Of a stretch of 64,000 nucleotides of DNA, positions 1 to 11,200 are shown piece after piece. The position numbers and the translations under genes were made by a program. The DNA comes from Lactarius indigo (lineage: Eukaryota > Basidiomycota > Agaricomycetes > Russulales > Russulaceae). The DNA lies in NCBI GenBank assembly GCA_025766275.1, contig JAFKAC010000013.1, positions 1,054,001 through 1,118,000 of the forward strand, in the 5' to 3' direction. Within the stretch, counting starts at the first letter, position 1. Each line of letters opens with the position of its first letter. Under the pieces are notes generated by a model. It was not told the origin of the DNA, did not search any database, and worked only from the letters and a program-made list of their open reading frames with translations.

Positions 1-917
1 AGTCCTCCGTATCCACCTTTCCCTCCTCCCACGTTCGTTTCTCCGCAGCACCCATGATAGCGACCCCGCCAGACCTGCCGTGCCAGGCTAGTACGACGCC
101 ACGGATACCGATGTCCCCTTCATGCGCCGAATCTCCCCCATGACTACGCACAAGTTGACTTTCCCCTCTAGCAGAGCCTGCAGTACCCGCAGCAGCGTTC
201 GCAGCGGAAGGTTTGCGCATTGGAGCAACCGGACCTCTGCGAGCTCGATTAGGCGATGTAGAGAAGATGGGGTGGTGATGGACGCTGAGGTCGCTAATGA
301 CCAGTCACACCACCGCGGCGGACGACAATGGGATGACAGACCATTCTGCGGGTGCTCATTTACGCAGACAAGGAGGCATGGGATAACCCCACCTCCGAGG
401 TGACAGAAGCCAAGGAGCGAGAAGGTAGCAAGGCAGATCTTGTCAAGGGTCATATAAGACTCTTTAGCTGGCCAAGGTAGCGTCCCTATAAAGTCACGCT
501 TCATCGTACTAATATGGTGGCACCTCAGATCGTGCAAAAGGAGGCAGAGGAGCCGAACATGGCCTCTGTATGACCAACATAATAGTACTCGCCGCGTCGT
601 TCTGCGTCTGGCTTCCTCTGACTGCCGGCAGAAGACTCAGCTCTCAGGTACGCGACGAACAGAAGGCGCGGCCGAGGGGAGCAGAGGAGCAGGACGCTGA
701 CATCAAGGTCGCGATGGAAAGGCTACAGGGTGAAGTGCACAACGCCCCACCCGCAACGTGACTCGAGGAATTTACCAAGCCACACGCCGAAGAACTATGG
801 ACTCTGGAAGAAGCCTCGTCGAGAAGCACCACGAGGAACGGGATAAGACAGTCGAAGCCACGATGGCCAAGGCGCAATAATCTGCACATGTACACATTCC
901 CATGGCAGAAGACCAAA
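1..917. other. Left-edge region, no supported gene
   Basis: No gene is supported here. Open frames exist on both strands, the longest 149 codons on minus at 88-537, but none has a domain I recognise. A short stretch near 165-215 loosely resembles DNA near 43150-43200, which hints at an old relic. Charged, coiled-coil-like translations around 600-760 resemble what follows at 902-1165 and may be eroded exons of one unknown gene. Confidence 0.3.
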
Positions 918-1408
918 AGCAGGCCATTGACGTGGCGGTCACAGCTGCTGTGGCAATCAGGAAGGCAGAGTCCAAAAGGAAATACCAGGCGGACATCGAG
1001 AGATCTGTCGAAGATGGCTGGCTAGAAGGTACGTTGAAACTGAGGCTGAGGGATACGCAGCTGGTCCGGGTGCAAAACAAGGTCAAGAAGCCCGATGTGC
1101 AGATCGAGAGATGGAGAAGGCTGGGACCGTATCAGTACTCAGCAGACGTGATGACGTCATCGACATCGTACGCGTCACTTCTTCCTCTCCCTTCACACTC
1201 CTCCATACTGTTGATGGACGCTGCGGTGGCGAGTCACCCCGATAGCGGGACCACAGGATGCGCGTTCTCGGCTTTTTTTCACCACTCGATGCTCATCACA
1301 ACCACTTTCTTTTGCTGCCCTGTAAACTCGCTCCACCAGTCGAGATTTTGGGGCCTCGCTGGTCTTTGTCTCGGTACGTGCGTTGTTATTCTCGGCACTA
1401 GCCCTTAA
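902..1408 (+). other. Charged open frame of unknown function, probable relic
   Basis: A 168-codon frame. Its first half (to about 1165) is rich in Lys, Arg, Glu and Gln and looks coiled-coil prone. Its second half runs into the dispersed upstream repeat described separately, so the frame as drawn is not one natural protein. A diverged copy of the first half lies at about 16483-16735 in the duplicated segment, where the reading frame is broken near its start. I do not recognise a family. The duplication shows the sequence was carried along with the NLR/methyltransferase segment, not that it is expressed. Confidence 0.2.
1152..1159. promoter_or_regulatory. CRE/ATF palindrome in dispersed repeat
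   Basis: A perfect TGACGTCA palindrome. The same octamer occurs at the matching position of two other copies of the repeat (16715-16722 and 43591-43598). TGACGTCA is the established binding site of CREB/ATF-type bZIP factors. Function here is inferred. Confidence 0.4.
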
Positions 1409-1740
1409 GTACGAGATCCGTCCCTATGCTCTATAATACGCCCTTATCCACCTGTCCTTCTGTCTCGGCCTCGGATTGCTCATTACTTGTATTTGTCGTC
1501 TTACTTCCCATTATGCCGCCTTGTACCTCACTCTCTCGTTCCCCACACTCTCTGTGCCCTCCTCTCTTTCTCCTGCTGTCCCACTCGCCCTTTATCTTAC
1601 TTACCCTCCACTTTGCCTTTGGTTTAGGTACTCATTCCCCTTACATTAAACCGCCGCTCTCTGCTGAATATAGAGTGCTATGTCACCACCTCCCCCCATA
1701 TATGTACTGTGATCTCAGTTCGAGTTCGACCTAATTGAGG
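1170..1740 (+). repeat. Dispersed about 550-bp repeat, copy 1
   Basis: This stretch is similar to 16735-17300, 43625-44160 and 48360-48915. It is pyrimidine-rich and ends with a conserved tatagag-containing block (gctgaatatagagtgc here). In copies 3 and 4 it lies upstream of the two small secreted protein genes, so it is probably the upstream region of that gene family carried elsewhere. No coding sequence is convincing in it. Confidence 0.65.
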
Positions 1741-2249
1741 GCGCCAACCCAATGTTTTTGTTAGTCTCGTCGCATTGGTCAGCCTTCGTTTTCACCCTGG
1801 CTCTCTCTCGTGTTCCATTGACCAGTGTGAGGTGAGTCTTGCCGGGGTTAAGGTTTTGTAATTTGTCTGGTCTCCTCGGTCTTTCGTGAACCCCTCCGAT
1901 TCCTTTCCATTCCACATTTCGCCGCCTATTCCAACCCAGGCCCTTGACATAGCTCCATGCCTCGTGGGAAGATCTTCCCTTCACTGCAGTGAGCGACATC
2001 TGAAGTAAATTACTACTCCTCTGGGTCGAGGACCTGCGTTTGCTAGGCATAACACGCGATGCACTGCCCGGAACATTGGTAGTGATATCTCCCTTATTTC
2101 TAGCCAAATAGGCACATCTCATTCTTTTTAAGTCTACGTATGAGGCGCCGCGCACCTGCACCCATGCTATCAAATCTGTTTGTACGCCTTCAACTCAGAG
2201 GCGTCGCGTGCTTCAAGGTCTGCCCTAGTCTCGGCCAATTGCCTATTGA

Positions 2250-2450
2250 CTCCTGATATGACGACGAATGGATTTGTAGTGATGAGTGCAAACTTTTAAT
2301 AGGGGGTCCCACTAGCGCACAGGACAAGTCTTCATCGAGCTTCGTCGCTCGAGTAATATCTGGGTCGCTAGCAAACACGAAATTCGCTCAGATCTTTCTA
2401 AGTTCGTCTACGGATGTAGTTGGATGAGTTATATTGACTCCTCAGGGATA
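2250..2450 (+). pseudogene. Inverted WD40-receptor C-terminal fragment, copy A
   Basis: In the plus direction this stretch matches the last about 60 codons and 3' flank of the NLR at 8202-13899, which lies on the minus strand. The recognisable tail begins around DEWICSDE (DGWICGDN in the intact gene) and continues to the VVG/CSW-like end. It has stops in frame. The neighbouring C2-WD40 relic (2600-3437) is on minus, so this end has been inverted relative to the rest of its gene. The same arrangement is seen at 17790-17990, so the inversion predates the segmental duplication. Confidence 0.6.
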
Positions 2451-2599
2451 GAACCGCTACAGTAATATGTTTTTCTTACTGGTACGGGGTTTGAAGTGTA
2501 ATTGTACGGATTAAGTCCGAGCTCATCAAGGCACAAGCCGTACTACCATCGCAGGTTAGTACTGGAGGTCGTGACCCGTTAGATATGAGCGTATCTATA

Positions 2600-3437
2600 T
2601 TGCATCAGCGTCCAATAAATGGGCCTACCCCCGTGTCTCCCGTTGTGGTGTTCCACACATGAATTGTTCCATCTTCCGAGCCTGAGACGATGCGCTGGCC
2701 ATCTGGCGAGAATGCCATGAATGGGACGGAATCGCTTGCCTTCGTGTCTCCCATCGTGGCATTCATGAGACAAATTGTTCGATAAAAACAGCCTGAGACG
2801 ATCCGCTTGCTATCTGGCGAGAATGCTGCGGATGTGACCGCGACTCGAGTGTCTAGCCTGTCCGTTGGTATAGCCGAGAACAAACAAACAAACGTCTACG
2901 TGTAAGATGCTCAGTTAGCCATATGAACAAGAATTCTACGACGATTAGACGAACCACTCTCGGATTTGGCTGGTACCACCGTCTCGTGCATTCCGCTAAC
3001 GATACCAATTTTTCTCAAGGCTTCGCATAAAAACGCAGAATGCATTGTGAAGACAGCCATACGGAACTGGTAAAAACTTTTAGCCAGAAAAAGAGATGAA
3101 AAAAAAAAAAAAGAAAGTCCTACAAAGCGTTAAGCTTCTGGCCCCACCTGGCAGCCGTCCGCCCATCAATCTGAATGCTTTTCGTGGTCTTCTTAGTTCG
3201 CTTCTTAGCCTTCGTAGTCGCCAAATAGGCTATAGTGACAAAGAACCCCCTCTCCGTGCCGAAAGTGGTCTTGAATCGGGGATCGTTGCGTGCTTGGAAG
3301 ACTAACAAAGAGATTAAATATTTATCAAGGCTTGAACGAGTTTGGGATTTAGATACGCACCAGTCACCTTTACATTTACTGGTCGCAATCGATTTCCCCA
3401 AGATTCGGCGATTTAAGTGCTGTCCAAGAACGGGTTT
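2600..3437 (-). pseudogene. Truncated C2-WD40 receptor relic, copy A
   Basis: Read on minus, the 3120-3437 part encodes a C2 domain closely similar to that of the intact receptor (RARN-like start, GTERGFFV strand, KSIQIDG). It is followed after a short exon by only two WD40 units (2605-2883, FSPDGQRIVSGS type). The long NACHT-containing middle and most WD repeats are missing. The position of the start codon of the intact gene reads TTG instead of ATG. Intron borders resemble those of the intact gene. The same deletion structure in copy B means it arose before the duplication. A short C2-WD40 product is possible but unlikely. Confidence 0.7.
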
Positions 3438-3779
3438 TGACAGGCCATTGTCCCACAATAGAAGGGATTGACCCCCCTCACTTAGAGGGTCGAGGCGCTA
3501 TGGAACCCGAGCTGGGATCGAGGGTCATCATCGGGAAGGTTATGGATCAAGAGAAATTGACTCACGAGTTCGAGATGATTTGCCTGTGCTCCCTTTCTCA
3601 GAAGAGTCTTTTGCATGCAGAGTAGATGGAGGTGTCACGGTGGGGTTGAGGGTGCATGCTTGGATTGAGCGCCTAGGCGACCCAGGCTGCGTCCACGTGT
3701 CTCGAATGGTCCCACGGTGTTGTCCAGATTGGGAACAACATTCGTGCCTGGTTGGCACTCTGCCACCTCTGCCCGGTGT

Positions 3780-3870
3780 TGTACAGGTCAGCCTGACTCA
3801 GGGTCAAATGGGTCGTAGTCAGCCAGGTCAGTACGGGTCAATTGACTCGGGTCAGACCATTTTTGGAATC
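3780..3870. promoter_or_regulatory. Cluster of GGTCA/TGACC half-sites, copy A
   Basis: Within about 90 bp there are repeated (G)GGTCA and GTCAG words on both strands, for example acaggtcagcctgactca and gggtcaattgactcgggtca, and more at 4021-4065. A matching cluster lies at 19505-19590 and 19728-19790 in copy B. It sits a few hundred bases upstream of the first methyltransferase copy. A binding function is inferred. Confidence 0.35.
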
Positions 3871-4081
3871 GCTGGGTCCGCTTAATCATTACAGCTTGTG
3901 CCAATAGACCAATGGCCCGCCCAGCCCGAAGCTGCGATAAAAAAGGAAAGTGGCACGTGGGAAAGAACCGTGAGTGATGAAGGAAGATTTTTCGAATATT
4001 AACAATTTATCTGATCATAACAGGTCAGAGTCAGACTACCCGACCCAGTCAGACCCAGGTCATGACAACGCTGTGTTCTAA

Positions 4082-4119
4082 AAGACGGGGGTATCGGTAG
4101 TACCCAGCACTCCCGTCTT
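4082..4119. promoter_or_regulatory. Hairpin upstream of methyltransferase copy, A
   Basis: An 11-bp inverted repeat (4082-4092 with 4109-4119) around a 16-nt loop. One pair is G-T here and A-T in the copy at 19804-19841, so the stem is retained in both. It lies about 100 bp before the methyltransferase start. It could be a transcription-factor palindrome, an RNA structure or a former terminator; I cannot tell which. Confidence 0.45.
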
Positions 4120-4235
4120 CTACAACAACAAAAAATCGGACGAGGGTGCAACGTTCCTCCACTCCTTATCGACCTACCTTATCGTGAATGCTCGCCGCCC
4201 CCAGCTTCATTTGCCCATCATGACAACCCACAAAA

Positions 4236-5640
4236 ATGCACGCCGTCACCCGACTGTCGTTAACTAGCATTCGTGGCACTCCGTACCAGCATCCGCTTCT
4301 CCTCATGGCCATTTCTCTTGTCACCCTCAGCCTCTTTTTCTGGGTGCCTTCGTTTGGAATTGAGGAGCTGTACTAAGAACCGTACGACTTTCATGCGACC
4401 TCGCTCATCGTGTATCTGTGAGAAGAGGTGCGATACATGGCAATGCCGAATCTACGCGACGGGTTCGTCGAGGAGCATGGCCCGAGGTGGAGATTGAATC
4501 GTGAGTACAGAACAGCCCTCTTTTTTTATTATTTTGGACCACTCTTGTTCGGACACACACTCCTCCATTTGAGGAGCGGTTGAGGAGCTATAAGTGTGAT
4601 GTGGTGGTGCTGGGAGCTTGCTTACGATGCGCCCTCGTTCCTATTCCTGCCAAAAACATAAAAGCATGTTTGACTAACGGGGTCTAGGTACCCTACCACC
4701 AGGAGCTACAACAAATGTAAGTTCGTCGCCTAATCTCCCGCTGTTCTAGTGTCGACGTGACATTACCGTGCAGGGGACTTCATCGCACCATGTCGAGCGA
4801 ATCGGCATGCTCGACCCCGGCGGTAAGTGGGTATGCGGTATGGAGTGCATCGCGGAGCAAGCAAGGCGTGCGATCTATTCGTTCGGTGTGTCTAACATCC
4901 CCTCATTTTTGGCGGCGAGGAGGGTAATCGTAGGATGCGTACGCAGACATCAACAGCGAGTCGTTGTTCGAGGCTACGCTGCTGGAGCGCCCGCCAGGTT
5001 GTGAAGTGTGTGGGTACGACTTTACCGTGAACAGCATGTGTTGCCTCTAAAGTTCGGCCAATATGTTCTGAGCTGATTGATGCGCACAGTTTGGCCCCGA
5101 GATTGAAGATTCGCCTAACCTGAAGGAGCATGTACATTTCTTCCAGTGGGCGCTAGGCAGTCGTAACCTGACGACTTGTCAAAATACTATACCCTTGATG
5201 TGCTCATGCAGCTGAACGATAGGCCTGTCTTTCCCAATTCCTTTTTACACTCACGGTCTAATATTTTGTGGGAATGCAAGTCACGCATTCATCGACGTGC
5301 TCAAGGTCAAGGTTGTGAGTGCCGAGTTTGACATGCTGATCGCATTCCTGGCGGCGTGCAAGCTGCTGAGCCCGTTTTCGAGTATGACGTTCCCGATCGG
5401 GCTGCACACGTGATGCCACGTTTGACTTGTCCCACGGCTGGTGGGCTGCGCTCGAGGTTCCGGACCAAAGTGAACTTGGTGTACACGAACCTAGGTGGGA
5501 ATCTAAAACCGGCCGAGGTGCGTACCCTCGCTTCGGTTTGGGAAACGTAACTGATCCACTGAACACAGTACCCGTTTATGAATATCCGTGGGAAATTATA
5601 CGCCCTTTATAAGGCAGCAGACGGAGCACGTGCGTACTAG
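4236..5640 (+). pseudogene. Methyltransferase (Methyltransf_22-like) pseudogene A
   Basis: The exon pattern follows the intact paralogue at 21633-23031: a membrane segment, then a GDFIA exon, a glycine-rich WVCGMEC exon, a cofactor-domain middle and a final YPFMNIRGK exon ending at 5638-5640. The first ATG (4220) is put out of frame by an extra A, so the next ATG at 4236 is used. A TGA lies early, before EEVRY, at the same place as in pseudogene C, so the nonsense mutation predates the segmental duplication. The GDFIA exon also has a small deletion that breaks frame. This is the upstream member of a tandem pair. Confidence 0.75.
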
Positions 5641-5887
5641 TCGAGGTTGGAGATGGACGCCCGTACTGATGACTGGCTGGCCTTATATATATCATGAGAT
5701 TATGGATGGGATAGTCAGAATGACGCTTGCTTCATTGGTTGTCGGAATATTGGATCGAGACATCCGAAATGTGGCATGGAGTCCTCCGCAGTCTTCTGGT
5801 CGCATCAAGTCTTTTGATTGACGCGTCACTCAAACGTCACTCTTTTTCCTTTCTATCGTCTCCTACCCTTTGGCTGCGACTTTTACT

Positions 5888-7245
5888 ATGCCACCCCGTT
5901 CGACCATCCTTACCATCGTGTTATTGATCACCGTCGTTGTCATTCTTCTCCTCCGGTCATTTTCGGAAACCTTAAATGGCTTCTCGTCGTACTACCGCGA
6001 CGCCTTTGGACCTAGTCGCTCCCTCCGTACTTGGCTCGCGGATGAGGCGCTCTATGCGGTGGCCATACAAGAACGGCTGGAAATAATCAAAAGGTGGAGA
6101 CCCAGAGATGATGCTGTAGAGCCGTGAGTTGCGTTCTACGTTCCCGCAGCTTGCACATGCACACCCACGCATGTGCACTAGGCTTCGCCCTTTCGTGATA
6201 GTTTTCACACCATCTGATCTGTTTAATTCCCCATCACTGTATGTATCCAACACATGGAGAATTCTATACATTGTGTGCGTCGTCTGTTCATCCCCCGTAT
6301 CCGACCTGCTGAGTCCGGAACGCCATCGCAATAGGAGACTTTTTCATCCCGGCGTTCCAGTGCCCCCATCGTGTGCAGCGCATCGGGACATGGGTCTGCG
6401 GTCTGGACCGCGTGGCCAAACAAGACAAATGCGTGATCTACTCTTTCGGTCTGTTTCTTCATTTCGTTCTCTCGGTCCCGCGGAGCGTGATTTCTCATTA
6501 CGTCATAGGCATCAACGATGAGTCTTCGTTCGAATCGACATTGTTGAAGCGCGCGCCGGGATGTGAGGTCTGGGGATATGACTATAGCGTCAACAGCGTG
6601 CGTGTTCCCTCCTCCTTACCTCTGCTCACTGAACTAGATCTATGAGTAACCAGTGGGGACCCGAGATCACCAGCGATCCGGCACTGAGGGACCGGGCTCA
6701 TTTCAAGTCCTTCGCGCTCGGCGGAACCAACAACCACGGAGACAACGACAACCCGAAATTCTGGATTGCTCGACTCGCTCATGGAGCTCAACGGTGCGTC
6801 TGCGCAGGTGATCTCCGCTCCGCCACGAAGAGCGCTGCTGATGACAGGCAACCCTCAGGACACACGTTCATCGACATCCTCAAGATCGACATCGAGGGAG
6901 GAGAATTCGATGCGCTCACGACGTTCCTCAGCGCACGCGCCGGAGATGGGAAGGTGCTCCCCGTCGGCCAGCTCCAGCTGGAGATCCACGCGCGCGAAGG
7001 TCGCGAGAACTTTGAGTACTTTGCGCATTGGTGAGCGGCGGCAGGCCTGAGGCCGTTCTGGACGGAGCCGAACTCGGTGTACATCAATATTGTGCGCAGT
7101 GCGCGGCCAGAGCTAGCAGAGGTGTGTGTTCTTTTGATGTCTGAGACTTGAGAATTTGACTAACACATTTGTTTCCTCCTTTTTGCAGTACTCGTTCATT
7201 AACATTCGTGGAAACCACGCGCTTGTTGACGAGGCATTCAACTGA
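5888..7245 (+). pseudogene. Methyltransferase pseudogene B
   Basis: Closest relative of the intact gene at 21633-23031, with the same seven-exon plan and a similar N-terminal membrane anchor. Several breaks are visible: the acceptor AG before exon 2 is lost; the exon 3 junction codon is TGA instead of TGG; 18 nt are missing at the glycine-rich motif before WVCG (near 6385); a one-base insertion lies after KFW (near 6762); and a deletion near 7030 brings in another TGA. It is therefore non-functional, although long parts still read well. Confidence 0.85.
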
Positions 7246-7439
7246 TTTGAGGCATTCGCCGCCACCATCACTTTTTACGTTTGGTAGGATCGTCACAAGT
7301 TGGGCTGGGTACGTGATCATGCATTTTGCTCGCGCGCTGAGAGCAGGAAAAAGGGCCCATCGATAACATACGATCACGCTCACATATCATAAAATTTCAT
7401 TGCATACGCACTTTTGGACTTAATTTGTTTTCTTTGTTA

Positions 7440-8201
7440 ATATTTATTGTCACCGGGACGGACACGAATTAGATATCCCTCAGACCCTTTGGTGAATTTC
7501 TTTTTTTGGTAATTGGAGTAAGTCAATTCTCCTTCGCTGAGTCCGACCAAAAAGTATCCACTTCCCTCGCCAACTCGGTTGGCTGACTATGCGTGTCGAA
7601 TGTGATGCGGATTAGGTAGTTAATTTGTTATAGTCTGCGCTTGGATTCGCGTCTCTAGGTGTAAGAAGGTGGGTCTTACCGGGTAAGGATATAATTTCGG
7701 GCCGCCTGGGAACTTCGCGCACGTCGATTTCTTTCTATTCTGTTATTCGTCTCCTGTCTCCATCCATGGTTCCGATATATCTTCATACCCTGGGAGAGGA
7801 TCTCACATTCACTGCGGTAGGCGAACCTCTCCATGGGCAGAAGATCTGCGCACATGCAAGGATGCGACTGCACCGTCTCGAACTCTGAGCCAACATTGTG
7901 TTTATTTAGTAAGTGTATATATGAGGCGCCGCATCTCCGAGTCTGCACCCGTACCACATCCAGCACTAGCCCCGTCTGTTTGCCATCGACACGGAGTCCC
8001 CGCGTGATTCAAGGTTGTGCTTACGTTGTGCCCAGTCTCGACCAATTGCCTATTGGCTCTGCTGCTGAAACAAGACGGATATGCTCACATTGAACAGGTC
8101 ACAATCGCCACTACTGACGTGTTAATGGGCTCGGACATAATCCATACAATTACACTTCAAACTCTGTAAGAGAAAACATATTTTCATAGCGGTTTTATCT
8201 C
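7440..8201. other. 3' flank of the NLR gene
   Basis: No gene seen. About 7660-8100 is a diverged relative of 1830-2240 and 17380-17790, which are the stretches next to the truncated receptor relics. All three therefore share ancestral receptor 3' flank. 8100-8200 matches, in inverted orientation, the 2460-2530 region. Confidence 0.4.
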
Positions 8202-11200
8202 CTAGGTGTCAATACAACTCGTCCAACTACATCCGTGGACGAAATTAGAAAGGTCCAAGCGGGTCTCGTGTTCGCCAGCGACCCAGATAGTACGCGGCCT
8301 ATGAAGATTTGCCCTATGCGTCGGTGGAATCCACATCAAAAGTTCGCCATTATCACCACATATCCATCCGTCCTCATTTATCACAGAGCGGTCCGTAAAG
8401 TTGACCTGTGTAATAGTTATCAGACTTCCTGTGGTAGCATCCAACGCATGAATTGACTTATCTCCAGATGAGAAGATCCGCTTGTCATTTGGTGAGGATG
8501 TCGCGGAGCCGACAGGGTTTTCCTGTCGAGTAAATGGGTGTATCTGTGGGTCTCCCGTTGTGGCGTTCCACACGCGAATTGTTCCATCTTGCGAGCCTGA
8601 GACGATCCGGTGGCCATCTGGCGAGAATGCCACAGACTGGACCGAATCCGTGTGTCCAGACAATGGGCCTATCTCCATGTCTCCTGTTGCGGCGTTCCAC
8701 ACACGAATTGTTTCATCAAAAGAGCCTGAGACGATCCGCCTGCCATCTGACGAGAATCCCACCGACTGGACCGAACCCGTGTGTCCAGACAATGGGCCTA
8801 TCTCTATGTCTCCCGTTCTGGCATTCCATACACGAATTGTTTCATCAAAAGAGCCTGAGACGATCCTCTGGCCATCTTGCGAGAATCCCACAGACTGGAC
8901 CGAATCCGTGTGTCCAGACAATGGGCCTGTCTCCGTGTCTCCCGTTGTGGCGTTCCACACACGAATAGTTCCATATTGCGAGCCCGAGACGATCCGCTGG
9001 CCATCTCGTGAGAATGCCACAGACTCGACCCAATCCGTGTGTCCAGACGATGGGCTTATCTCCATGTCTCCCGTTGTGGCGTTCCACACATGAATCGTTC
9101 GATATTGCGAGTCTGAGACGATCCACTGGCCATCTTGTGAGAATGCCACAGACCGGACCCAACTCGTGTGTCCAGGAAATGGGCCTATCTCTGTGTCTCC
9201 CGTTGTGGTGTTCCACACACGAATTGTTCCATCTTGCGAGCCTGAGACGATCCGCTGGCCATCTGGCGAGAATGCCACAGACTGGACCCAACCCTTGTGT
9301 CCAGACAGTGGGCCTATCTCCGTGTCCCCCGTTGTGGCGTTCCACACACGAATTGTTCCATCCTGCGAGCTTGAGACAATCCTCTGGCCATCTGGCGAGA
9401 ATCCCACGGACTGGACCCAATCTGTGTGCCCAGGCAATGGGCCTATCTCCATGCATCCCGTTATGGCGTTCCACACGCGAATTGTTCCATCTTGCGAGCC
9501 TGAGACGATCCGTTGACCATTTGGGGAGAATGCTACAGACTGGACCGAACCCGTATGTCCAGACAATGAGCCTATCTTCGTGTCTCCCTTTGTGGCGTTC
9601 CACACACGAATTGTTCCATCTTGCGAGCCTGAGACGATCCTCTGGCCATCTGGCGAGAATCCCGCAGACAGGACCCAACCCGTGTGTCCAGACAGTGGGC
9701 CTATCTCTGTGTCTCCCGTTGTGGCGTTCCACACACGAACTGTTCGATCTTCCGAGCCTGAGACGATCCGCTGGCCGTCTGGCGAGAATGCCACAGACCG
9801 GACCGAATCCTCGTGTCCAGATAATGGGCCTATCTCCAGGTCTCCCGTTATGGCGTTCCACACGCGAATTGTTCCATCTTGCGAGCCTGAGACGATTCGT
9901 TGGCCATCTAGCGAGAATTCCACGGACTGGACCCAACCATTGTGTCCAGACAATGGGCCTATCTCCATGTCTCCCGTTGTGGCGTTCCACACACGAATCG
10001 TTCCATCATCTGAGCCTGAGATGATCCTCTGGCCACTGGCATCTGGCGAGAATGCCACAGACTCGACCCAACCTGTGTGTCCGGGCAATGGACCTATCTC
10101 CGTGTCTCCTGTTGCGGTGTTCCATACACGAATTGTTCGATCTGAAGAACCTGAGACGATCCTCTGGCCATCTGGCGAGAATCCCACAGACTGGACCGAA
10201 TCCGTGTGTCCAGACAATGGGCCTATCTCCATGTCTCCCGTTGTGGCGTTCCACACTCGAATTGTTCCTTCTTGCGAGCCTGAGACGATCCTCTGGCCAT
10301 CTGGCGAGAATGCCACAGACCGCACCTCATCCATGTGTCCAAACAATGGGCCTATCTCCGTGTCTCCCGTTGTGGCGTTCCACACACGAACTGTTCGATC
10401 TCCCGATCCTGAGACGATCCGCTGGCCATCCGGTGAGAGTGCAATGCAATTGACCGCGCCTCCAGCATTTGAAATCACCATCTCCGTTGGTGGCCAATCA
10501 GACAATCGCCCACGTTCCACCCGCAGCATACGAGGAAATGAACTCGAATAGCGTGTAGAAACGAGCGAATTCGTCGGCACAAATGGTAGAGCAGAAAGAT
10601 ACACGTGTGGTGCACTCTTTGCCATCGCCATCGCGAAATGCCGCACAAAAACAGACGCGTCGTTGATGAATGACCTCAATCGCTCTAGCTCTGTTTGAAG
10701 GACCTGCTGCCATCGGAGCTATCAGTAATTCGCCTGCGCCATCCATATCACATTTCTACTCACACCATCACTCGAGGCCAACCATACGCTCAGAGCCGAA
10801 AGTGCTGCCGAAGCAAGACACACACCACTCATCAAGCTAAGCGCCTCCAGCCAATACAAAAATTTCTCCTCGAAGAATCTTTGAAGTTTGCTAAACAGAT
10901 CGGTTTCGAAATCGAGACCATCCAAATGATCGTCCCAAAAACGACAGGCATACGACAGCGCAGGTGGCAGGTGCTTGACAATCCGCGACTCAAGGTCTTT
11001 GACATCTTTATTGGCAACGTATGACGATTCCAGATTGCAGATGTTGAATTTGAGGCAACTGAGCGCTAGACCGAGACAAGAATGGGCCAATTGCCGGTGC
11101 GCGACGCGGAGATCAACATAAAAATCGCCGCTCTTATCTTTATTTGTCACAAAATCGCGGAATGAGGTATGAAGGGGAACGATCGGAAGCGTATCATCCG

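Larger units (their letters stand above)
918..7439. repeat. Segmental duplication, copy A
   Basis: This block of about 6.5 kb aligns in the same order and orientation with 16483-23249. Shared items in order are the charged relic, the dispersed repeat, an inverted WD40 C-terminal piece, the C2-WD40 relic, a GGTCA-rich stretch, a hairpin and two tandem methyltransferase copies. Similarity fades on the left near the motif gcaggccattga and on the right after a shared tttgttttctttgtta. The stretch 3540-3780 does not match copy B, where 19080-19500 holds different DNA, so one copy has had a replacement. Confidence 0.85.

Noticed and set aside
3096..3305. Plus-strand frames over 3096-3471 and 18628-18967
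   Set aside because: They are antisense to the C2 exons of the receptor relics, whose minus-strand reading matches a known fold and the intact gene.
8480..10455. Regular repeats resembling a CRISPR array
   Set aside because: Units are contiguous 129-bp coding repeats of WD40 blades without spacers, in a eukaryotic gene.
8482..10551. Long plus-strand frames (203, 338 and 323 codons) opposite the WD40 region
   Set aside because: They are antisense shadows of the 129-bp WD40 units. The repeat period is a multiple of three, so stop-free antisense frames recur.
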